Shown here: positions 56,637 to 64,000 of the stretch, piece after piece | Layout of the letters: each line of letters opens with the position of its first letter | Position numbering within the stretch: position 1 is the first letter of the stretch | Assembly: GCA_019925795.1 (NCBI GenBank) | Contig: CM034309.1 | Span: 30,126,729-30,190,728 of the forward strand | Length of the DNA stretch: 64,000 nt | From: Dendrobium chrysotoxum | Lineage: Eukaryota; Streptophyta; Magnoliopsida; Asparagales; Orchidaceae | Reading direction: 5' to 3' | Position numbers and translations under genes: made by a program | The notes under the pieces: generated by a model | Seen by the model: only the letters and a program-made list of their open reading frames with translations | Databases searched by the model: none | What the model was told of the DNA's origin: nothing

Positions 56637-58584
56637 TGTAATATCCAAAAGTTCAGGTAAGAATTATTAGTATGTACTATTAGTTAATAAAAATGTTAGC
56701 CTAAAACAATTCTAAGATATTAATTAATAGTGTTTCGTACACTAAGGTTATATTAATTAATATTATATTTCTTTCTGTCAGCCACTAAGTTTGAGTTTGC
56801 ATTGGTTGATCACAATCAAATGGCATGGAAAGAATATTCCCTATTTACTATTATCTGAACCGTGGCTTATAGGGACTGAAATGACGTGACATAGAGCAGT
56901 TATTATAGTGATTTTTATTCCTTATCCGCTCTGCCACGCAAGCCCTTTCTCTATTCTGATTTCACGAAAGCAAACATGAGTGAATTCGACGCAGTGTTGT
57001 ATACGTAATGGGCGGCACAGTGGAATTTTTCTGAAGGATTCGTAAGCATGCGGGCGGCTCAGTGATTGGTTGGAGCAATATGTATGTATAGTGAGCAGCA
57101 CTCTGCAGTAAAGCAAAGTTCGGCACAGAGTAACAGAGGAGTTTGATTGTGCAGGAAAAGGTGGGTAAGGATTTTGTTTGGCATTGTAGTAAGAAGTAAA
57201 GGAAAGTTTAGAGAATAATAAGAAGAAAGTTTAAGGAAGAAGAAATTAAGGTTTGGTTTATTCTTAGTATGAATTTCCATTTAATAGTGAAAGTCTTAAG
57301 TAGATTGTATTTTTGTGGTGTCATAGATTCATCTGGTTATGCAAAGAGAAAGCTTCGAAGTGACTTACAATCGTAGAAGAATTCGAAGTAGGGAATTGGA
57401 GACACCTCGGCAAGAAGGTAAGTAATGCAATTTAAATTTTAAAAGAGACTTCTTGTTACTTCTATATATGTATATTGGTAAGTGACTGCATTAAAGAAAG
57501 TTGTGCATTACAAGTTACTTATTTGGCTTAAGGATGTTCATATCCAAGTTTGCAAGTATGAATGACCACGTGCATAAATTAATCATTTGAGTTTAAAATA
57601 AAGTGTATTATGTTCATTTAAATGTTTTCCTAATTGATAATGTTTTGAAAAGAGGTCAATTTCCTTATGTATTGTATGCATATTATCTGTATACAAATTA
57701 TAACAGGAATCATTATGAAAAGCATGCAACAACTTATGGATAACTTATGAATACTGGAAATTTAGTGAATATCAATTTAAAAGTAAAGTTTGGCTATATA
57801 TATATGATGTTGACTTACAACTGTAGTTGGGACAAAAGGGTTCCCAATTATGAAACTACATTGTAAGTGGGGCAAAAGGGACCCCAGAGATATGTTACCT
57901 GCATAGCAGGTGGGGCAAAAGGGACCCCTAAAGAGGCAAAAGGGACCTCTATGTAATTCAATGGCGATAATGCCAGGTTTACCTGGGCTCCATTGAATAT
58001 GTTTAAGAAAGAATAGCCAAATCTTTTACATATTAAAATTGATATTCAGTATGGATGTAAGAAGAATTACTGGTTAATGTCAAATGAGATTTTTTTGAAG
58101 TTTGCTCTATTAATCTACTTGTTTTTTTTTATGTTTTCAATTTTCTGAATTGTATAATCATGCACTTTAAATATTATTTAATTTTTGCATAACTTATGGA
58201 GTCTCATAGCTCACCAGTAGTTTATTACTGGCTGTTGTTACAGGAAAGGGAAAAGGAAAGGGAATGGTGGAAGAAGACTAATCTGCAAGTATTTACAGTT
58301 TATGTTAATTTTATGTTTGAAGTTTACTATTGAGGTTAGCATACAATTTTAATGATGTATTACTTTGAATTTATTTTGAATTTTCTTAGTGGCTCTGTAC
58401 TAGGTCTTTGATGAAATTTGGGATTTCTTAGATGCTTCCTTTGTTGTATCAAATGATTTTTATATGATCTTTTATATAGATCTGAAATGGAACGTAAGAA
58501 ATGGGATGTTTAGTTTATGGAAAAGTTATGTTATTGTTACACTCTACAGTACTGTTCTGCTAAGGGGTACTGTGGGGTGTTACA
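56637..58584 (+). repeat. 5' LTR of the chromovirus (1,948 bp)
   Basis: It starts TGTAATATCC and ends GGGGTGTTACA, followed four bases later by the primer site. It contains a small repeat array at 57826-57953 with four variants of GTGGGGCAAAAGGGACCCC, and a TATATATATA stretch near 57797 that could be a core promoter. Confidence 0.9.
57826..57953. repeat. GGGGCAAAAGGGACCCC array in the chromovirus LTR
   Basis: Four copies, two perfect and two variant (GGGACAAAAGGGTTCCC and GAGGCAAAAGGGACCTC), are spaced irregularly. The variants keep the complementarity between the outer GGGG/CCCC, GGGA/TCCC and GAGG/CCTC ends, suggesting that a small hairpin is conserved. Confidence 0.6.
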
Positions 58585-58865
58585 AAAGTGGTATCAAAGC
58601 ATTGTTTTAAGGTTCTGAGGATGTAAATACGGAAGCATAAGTAAGGTGAATTGTCCAAGAGAATAAGATGAAACAGATGGAATTATTACAGAGCCTAGGA
58701 ATCATAGTATTTCTAAGTTAAGTAATGAGTCTAATTTCATTTAATTTATATGTAACCATGTTTAGTTTTAATCTGAATTGTATGCCTGTATATGACGGTG
58801 ACGTCTAAATAGGAACAAATGATTATATAAATGTATAACTCTTAATGTAATGTGTTACAGATTTA
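58585..58865 (+). other. Chromovirus leader
   Basis: A 281-bp untranslated leader between LTR and gag start. No open frame before the ATG at 58866. Confidence 0.6.
58589..58600 (+). promoter_or_regulatory. Primer-binding site, initiator tRNA-Met type
   Basis: TGGTATCAAAGC differs by one base from the common plant TGGTATCAGAGC site complementary to the 3' end of initiator methionine tRNA. Confidence 0.8.
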
Positions 58866-61800
58866 ATGGCTGAAAGAATACCAGAAAGAGAGGAGGGTCA
58901 GTCATCTCAGCCTCTTAGGATCTCTGAAGATCCTGAAAATGTGACACCAGTAGGAGGCAGTGCACCTAGTGTAGATCCTACACCAGTAGGATCGGATGCT
59001 ATGAATGCAATGTCAGGGAATATGATGCAATTGCAGATGATGAATATGATGATGCAGATGATGGAAAAGATGCAGTCTATGGTGGGATCTACAACACCTG
59101 GTGTTCCACCTGTAGTTACACCAGTTACTCCTACCCCTCCAGGTAGTAATACAAATGGAGAGGCAGGAGATCATGTTAGTGCAGAAGTGGATAAGCATTT
59201 AAAGCTCTTCCAAAGCCTAAAACCTCCTTTGTTTAAAGGAGGGGTTGATGCCAGAAGTGCTGAGGATTGGATTATCAGAATAGAGAAAGTGTTAAATGGA
59301 ATGAGATGTCCTGAGAATAGAAGGGTAGCCTTAGCAATATTTATGCTAGAAGGTGAAGCAGAAAGATGGTGGAGGGGACAACAACTGGAGAAATTCAGAG
59401 GTAGAGCTGAGGAACAAATTATGTGGGAGGAATTTGAACAAGTCTTCAGAGAATGGTATGTGCCTCCCTCAGCAAGACAGGCAATGCAGGAAAGTTTTGT
59501 AAACCTAAAGCAAGGATCTAAGACTGTCATTCAATATGAAGCAGAATTTACAGCTCTGTCAAGGTATGCTCCACAACTCATTAGTACTCCAGATGAAAAA
59601 TGCTACAGATTTTTGAAGGGTCTGAGGGATTCTTTGAGACAGCCTTTAATCCCTCTTCGCATAAAAGAATTTTCTGAATTGGTGGAAAGTGCCAGACTTT
59701 TAGAAAATGACATAGAAGTGGTTAAGCAGAAATGGGAGAATAATGATAGAAAGAGACAAAGTGATCACAGAGGGGGATCATCTAAAAGGCAGAAATTTCA
59801 GCAAGGGCAACAACATGCAAGGCTTCCTGTGATACCAGTTTGTGCAACTTGTGGAAAATCCCATCCAGGAAGATGTCTTATGAATTCAGGGAAGTGTTAT
59901 CTGTGTGGAGAATCTGGTCATATCAAGAGGAACTGTCCAAGGAATGGGCAAAGAGGCACAGAATTTAGAGGCAGTCAAAGAACAGAGCAGTACAGGGGTG
60001 CAAGACCACAAGTGAATCAACCTGCTTTAAAGATTAAAGGAGAAACCTCAAATGAAGCAGTCAGATCAATACCAGCAAGAGTTTTTGCTTTATCTTCCCA
60101 GGAGGCCAAAGACTCTTCTGAGGTGGTGACAGGTACTTTAATTATCTCAAATTTACCTGCTAAAGTACTTTTTGATTCTGGTGCGTCGCATTCATTTATA
60201 TCTGAGATATTTTGTGGGAAAGTAAATGGGGAACCTGTTTCTTTTACTCCTGGAGTACATGTTAGATTACCTGCGGGTAATTATTTGAATGCCAGTACCT
60301 CATGTTCAGTTGAATTTATGATAGTGGGTAGAAAATTTCAAGCAAATCTGATAGTACTTCCATTGGTAGAATTTGATATAATCCTGGGAATGGATTGGTT
60401 AGTCAAGTACTTTGCAACTATTGAATGTTGGAAGAAGAAGGTCAGGTTTGATTTGCCTGGAGAAGAAGTATTTTATTTCCAATGTGAAAGAGGAGTAGTT
60501 TCTTCCTTGATTGCTTCTAGTCAGCTGCTTAAAAGTTTAAGAGCAGGTAACTTAATATTCTTAGCACAGTTAGAAGCAACAAAGAAAGAAAGTGATAGCA
60601 TGCATTCCATTCCTGTTGTGAATGAATTTATAGATGTTTTCTCTGAGGAATGGAAGGACTTACCTCCTGAGAGAGAGGTTGAATTTTCGATAAACTTGCA
60701 ACCTAGCACTAATCCTATTGTAAAGGCACCTTATAGAATGGCAACCAAAGAATTGCAAGAACTGAAAGATCAGTTGGCTGAACTGATTGAGAAGGGTTTT
60801 ATCAGACCTAGTTCATCCCCTTGGAGTGCACCTGTATTATTTGTCAAGAAAAAGGATGGTTCAATGAGACTCTGCATTGATTACAGAGAATTAAACAAGG
60901 TGACAGTTAAAAACAAATACCCTCTTCCCAGAATTGATGATCTCTTTGATCAATTAGCATATGCTTCTGTTTTCTCCAGAATTGATTTGAGATCAGGTTA
61001 TCACCAGGTTAGGGTGAAAGAATGTGATGTTGAGAAGACTGCTTTTGGAACTAGATATGGGCACTATGAATTTTTGGTTATGCCATTTGGGTTAACCAAT
61101 GCCCCGGCAGTATTCATGGATATGATGAACCGAATTTTCAAACCTTATCTGGATCAATTTGTTATTGTATTTATTGATGACATTTTAATCTATTCCAAGA
61201 ATGATAAGGATCATGCAGAGCATTTGAAGGTGGTACTTGAATTGCTGCGACAGCATAAATTGTTTGCCAAATATTCTAAGTGTGAGTTCTGGTTGAAGAA
61301 AATTTCATTTTTGGGACATATTGTCAGTGGAGAAGGAATATCTGTAGACCCAGTAAAGATTAAAGCAGTAGTTGAATGGCCAAGACCAACGAATGTGTCA
61401 GAGATCAGAAGTTTCTTGGGTTTGGCTGGATACTACAGAAGATTTGTTAAAGGCTTTTCTCAGATTGCTTTACCTCTATCTAAATTGACCAGAAAGGATA
61501 TAAAATTTGAATGGACTGATGATTGTGAACAGAGTTTTCAAGAATTAAAGCAATGTTTGACAACTGCACCAGTGTTGACAATTCCTTCTGGGATAGAAGG
61601 ATTTCAATTGTTCAGTGATGCTTCTTTAAAAGGGTTGGGATGTGTGTTGATGCAGAACAGAAAAGTGATTGCCTATGCTTCCAGACAACTTAAGCCACAT
61701 GAAAAGAATTATCCAACTCATGATTTGGAGTTGGCAGCGGTGGTATTTGCATTGAAAATTTGGAGACACTATTTGTATGGAGTTAAATGTGAAATTTTTA

Positions 61801-63515
61801 CTGATCACAAGAGCTTGAAATATATTTTCACTCAGAAGGAACTAAATCTGAGGCAGAGGAGATGGCTAGAATTGATAAAGGATTATGATCTGGATATCCA
61901 ATACTGTCCAGGTAAGGCTAATGTTGTAGCTGATGCATTGAGCAGAAAGAACCAAACACAGTTGAATTTGTTGACTAGTGAAGATAGATTAATTAAAGAA
62001 ATAGAAGCCTTACACTTAGAAGTCAGAATACAAGGAGATCATGATACACTTAGCATTAATCAGATGACAGTTCAGTTATCATTGGAAGAAAGAATTATGG
62101 AAGCTCAAAAGAAAAGCAATAACTATCAGAAATTTATGGATCAAGTGCAAGAAGGATTAAAGAAAGAACTCAGTGTTGATGAACAAGGAAGAATCAGATA
62201 TAATATGCGGTTGTGGATACCAAAAGAGTCAGATTTGATTCAGGATATTTTGTTTGAAGTACATAATACCAGTTATTCAATTCACCCTGGAAGTACAAAG
62301 ATGTACCAGGATTTGAAGACTTTGTTTTGGTGGCAAGGAATAAAAAGAGATGTTGCAAATTATGTGGCTAAGTGTGAAAAATGTCAAGTTGTTAAGGCTG
62401 AGCATCAGAAACCCAGTGGGATGTTACAATCTCTACCAATTCCAGAATGGAAATGGGAGGAAATAGCCATGGATTTTGTTACAGGCTTTCCTAGGTCAAG
62501 ACAAGGGCATGATAGTATATGGGTGGTAGTGGACAGACTCACCAAGTCAGCCCATTTTCTACCTATCCGTCAGACTGATTCAGTGGAGAATTTGGCCAGG
62601 TTATTTGTGAAAGAAATCATCAGATTGCATGGAATCCCTAAAGCTATTGTTTCTGATCGAGATGGAAGATTTACATCCAAATTATGGAAAAGTACACATG
62701 AAAGTTTGGGCACGAGATTGAAGTTCAGTACTGCTTTTCATCCACAAACAGATGGTCAATCAGAAAGAATTATTCAGGTGTTAGAAGATTTGTTAAGATT
62801 ATGTATATTGGATTTTGGAGGTAGCTGGGAAGATCATGTTCCATTGATCGAGTTCACTTACAATAATAGCTACCAATCCAGCATCAAGATGGCTCCATAT
62901 GAAGCTTTATATGGCAGAAGATGCAGAACTCCCTTAAGTTGGTTTGAGGTTGGTGAAAGACAATTATTGGGTTCACAGCTAGTGGATCAAGCTACTGAAA
63001 AGGTAAGACTGATCAGAGACAGATTAGAAGCAGCTCAAGACCGCCAACAGAAATATTATGATCCCAAGCATAAAATGATAGAATTTGCAGTGGGAGATTT
63101 TGTATTTTTGAAGGTGAGACCAATGAAGGGTGTGACTAGATTTGGCCAAGGTGGAAAGCTTAGTCCTAGATACATTGGTCCATTTGAAATCATCGAGAGA
63201 GTGGGACCAGTTGCTTACAAGCTGGCATTACCTAGGGACATGTCTGATGTTCATAATGTTTTCCATATATCAATGCTCAGAAAATGGGTTACAGATGAAA
63301 ATCAAAGGGTTCCTCAGAAAGACATTGAACTTCAAAAGAATTTGACATATATGGAAGAACCTGAAAGGATATTAGAAAAGGATGTTCGTAAATTAAGAAA
63401 CAGAATCATTCCTTTTGTGAAAGTTAAGTGGAAATACAGGGCAGAAAAACATGCTACATGGGAAAAAGAAGAAGAAATGAGACAGAAATTTCCTCAGCTT
63501 TTTGAAGATGTATGA
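58866..63515 (+). CDS. Chromovirus gag-pol polyprotein with C-terminal chromodomain
   Basis: An intact 1549-aa frame. A methionine-rich N-terminus precedes the gag core (about 115-290; LKPPLFKGGVDARSAEDW, EGEAERWWRG). A CCHC knuckle CYLCGESGHIKRNC starts at residue 344. Protease: LFDSGASHSFIS, D437. RT: LCIDYRELNKVTVKNKYPLP, MPFGLTNAPAVFMDMMN and FIDD with D771-D772. RNase H: FSDASLKGLG, D918, and TDHKSLKYIF. Integrase: zinc-binding CEKCQ, then D1203, D1264 and E1300, exact D-60-D-35-E spacing. A GPF module (YIGPFEII) precedes a chromodomain at about 1505-1545 (FVKVKW, ATWEKEEEM, FPQLF). All catalytic residues are present and there is no stop or frameshift, so the element could be autonomous. 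Chromodomains are thought to guide integration to marked chromatin. Confidence 0.96.
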   Translation: MAERIPEREEGQSSQPLRISEDPENVTPVGGSAPSVDPTPVGSDAMNAMSGNMMQLQMMNMMMQMMEKMQSMVGSTTPGVPPVVTPVTPTPPGSNTNGEAGDHVSAEVDKHLKLFQSLKPPLFKGGVDARSAEDWIIRIEKVLNGMRCPENRRVALAIFMLEGEAERWWRGQQLEKFRGRAEEQIMWEEFEQVFREWYVPPSARQAMQESFVNLKQGSKTVIQYEAEFTALSRYAPQLISTPDEKCYRFLKGLRDSLRQPLIPLRIKEFSELVESARLLENDIEVVKQKWENNDRKRQSDHRGGSSKRQKFQQGQQHARLPVIPVCATCGKSHPGRCLMNSGKCYLCGESGHIKRNCPRNGQRGTEFRGSQRTEQYRGARPQVNQPALKIKGETSNEAVRSIPARVFALSSQEAKDSSEVVTGTLIISNLPAKVLFDSGASHSFISEIFCGKVNGEPVSFTPGVHVRLPAGNYLNASTSCSVEFMIVGRKFQANLIVLPLVEFDIILGMDWLVKYFATIECWKKKVRFDLPGEEVFYFQCERGVVSSLIASSQLLKSLRAGNLIFLAQLEATKKESDSMHSIPVVNEFIDVFSEEWKDLPPEREVEFSINLQPSTNPIVKAPYRMATKELQELKDQLAELIEKGFIRPSSSPWSAPVLFVKKKDGSMRLCIDYRELNKVTVKNKYPLPRIDDLFDQLAYASVFSRIDLRSGYHQVRVKECDVEKTAFGTRYGHYEFLVMPFGLTNAPAVFMDMMNRIFKPYLDQFVIVFIDDILIYSKNDKDHAEHLKVVLELLRQHKLFAKYSKCEFWLKKISFLGHIVSGEGISVDPVKIKAVVEWPRPTNVSEIRSFLGLAGYYRRFVKGFSQIALPLSKLTRKDIKFEWTDDCEQSFQELKQCLTTAPVLTIPSGIEGFQLFSDASLKGLGCVLMQNRKVIAYASRQLKPHEKNYPTHDLELAAVVFALKIWRHYLYGVKCEIFTDHKSLKYIFTQKELNLRQRRWLELIKDYDLDIQYCPGKANVVADALSRKNQTQLNLLTSEDRLIKEIEALHLEVRIQGDHDTLSINQMTVQLSLEERIMEAQKKSNNYQKFMDQVQEGLKKELSVDEQGRIRYNMRLWIPKESDLIQDILFEVHNTSYSIHPGSTKMYQDLKTLFWWQGIKRDVANYVAKCEKCQVVKAEHQKPSGMLQSLPIPEWKWEEIAMDFVTGFPRSRQGHDSIWVVVDRLTKSAHFLPIRQTDSVENLARLFVKEIIRLHGIPKAIVSDRDGRFTSKLWKSTHESLGTRLKFSTAFHPQTDGQSERIIQVLEDLLRLCILDFGGSWEDHVPLIEFTYNNSYQSSIKMAPYEALYGRRCRTPLSWFEVGERQLLGSQLVDQATEKVRLIRDRLEAAQDRQQKYYDPKHKMIEFAVGDFVFLKVRPMKGVTRFGQGGKLSPRYIGPFEIIERVGPVAYKLALPRDMSDVHNVFHISMLRKWVTDENQRVPQKDIELQKNLTYMEEPERILEKDVRKLRNRIIPFVKVKWKYRAEKHATWEKEEEMRQKFPQLFEDV

Positions 63516-63558
63516 AAAGCTGAATTTCGGGGACGAAATTCTTATAAGTAGGGAAAAT
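63516..63558 (+). other. Chromovirus 3' untranslated region and polypurine tract
   Basis: AATTTCGGGGACGAAATTC, a string common after the stop codon of plant chromoviruses, is followed by AGTAGGGAAAAT directly before the LTR. That purine run is the likely plus-strand primer. Confidence 0.6.
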
Positions 63559-64000
63559 TGTAATATCCAAAAGTTCAGGTAAGAATTATTAGTATGTACT
63601 ATTAGTTAATAAAAATGTTAGCCTAAAACAATTCTAAGATATTAATTAATAGTGTTTCGTACACTAAGGTTATATTAATTAATATTATATTTCTTTCTGT
63701 CAGCCACTAAGTTTGAGTTTGCATTGGTTGATCACAATCAAATGGCATGGAAAGAATATTCCCTATTTACTATTATCTGAACCGTGGCTTATAGGGACTG
63801 AAATGACGTGACATAGAGCAGTTATTATAGTGATTTTTATTCCTTATCCGCTCTGCCACGCAAGCCCTTTCTCTATTCTGATTTCACGAAAGCAAACATG
63901 AGTGAATTCGACGCAGTGTTGTATACGTAATGGGCGGCACAGTGGAATTTTTCTGAAGGATTCGTAAGCATGCGGGCGGCTCAGTGATTGGTTGGAGCAA
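63559..64000 (+). repeat. 3' LTR of the chromovirus, first 442 bp
   Basis: It starts TGTAATATCC and is identical, as far as it can be read, to 56637-57078. The remaining roughly 1.5 kb lies beyond the window. Confidence 0.92.

Larger units (their letters stand above)
56637..64000 (+). mobile_element. Chromovirus (Ty3/gypsy, Tekay/Del-like), nested in the Tat LTR, 3' end outside window
   Basis: 5' LTR 56637-58584, primer site, a single gag-pol frame 58866-63515, a polypurine-like end and the start of the 3' LTR at 63559. The integrase is followed by a chromodomain, defining a chromovirus. The single ORF, the initiator-methionine-type primer site and the GGGGACGAAATTC string after the stop codon fit the Tekay/Del group. 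All 442 visible bases of the 3' LTR equal the 5' LTR, so the insertion is very young. A 5-bp duplication of GCTCG is expected beyond the right end. Confidence 0.93.

Noticed and set aside
59013..61808. Minus-strand frames opposite the chromovirus gag-pol
   Set aside because: Shadows of the real frame; histidine- and serine-rich translations follow from its codons.

Overview
This is a window of nuclear DNA from a flowering plant. The genes are intron-split with GT-AG junctions. They include a plant SKP1 gene, a ROP/RAC small GTPase with a plant-type C-terminus, and a pair of plant-specific genes of unknown function. Most of the rest is plant transposable elements: Ty3/gypsy of the Tat and chromovirus lineages, LINEs, and Harbinger-, MULE- and hAT-like elements. 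I cannot name the species from the sequence.

Layout. Positions 1-3540 hold degenerate tandem repeats and a LINE reverse-transcriptase remnant. A 1-kb Harbinger-like element (3547-4545, TTA target duplications) ends about 150 bp before the start codon of SKP1. SKP1 has two exons, 4692-4994 and 11490-11666. Its 6.5-kb intron holds a LINE fragment with only an ORF1 (about 7214-9398). A 163-bp MULE-type MITE lies just after the stop. From 12 to 16 kb there are decayed LTR and minisatellite sequences.

Two paralogous three-exon genes lie in tandem at 16292-19252 and 23768-26760. The first has an expanded 21-residue repeat and a premature stop, with its lost C-terminal tail still readable downstream. 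The second looks complete at 404 aa. The 4 kb between them is AT-rich and holds palindromic MITEs and an RTE-type LINE tail. From 27.3 to 28.2 kb lie two more MULE-type MITEs. The last three coding exons of a type I ROP GTPase lie on the minus strand at 29298-29725. Its 5' exons, with the nucleotide-binding motifs, are not found in the window.

From about 32 kb the window is retrotransposon. A probable solo LTR related to the Tat element (31982-35479) is followed by a minus-strand Tat-lineage Ty3/gypsy element. Its 3' LTR is 36269-41283, its body 41284-52445, and its 5' LTR starts at 52446. The body carries gag, protease, RT, a degenerate RNase H, one in-frame stop, then a second plant-type RNase H and integrase. 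Its 5' LTR is broken at 56636 by a plus-strand chromovirus with an intact 1549-aa gag-pol ending in a chromodomain. The 3' LTR of the chromovirus runs off the window end and matches its 5' LTR over all 442 visible bases. The order of insertion is therefore Tat first, chromovirus second, both recent.

I found no new multi-gene system. The points most worth a second look are three copies of a hairpin with a compensatory base pair downstream of the Tat integrase, the in-frame stop in the Tat polyprotein, the ROP gene cut off from its 5' half by more than 34 kb of mostly retrotransposon DNA, and the repeat-expanded, truncated paralogue.
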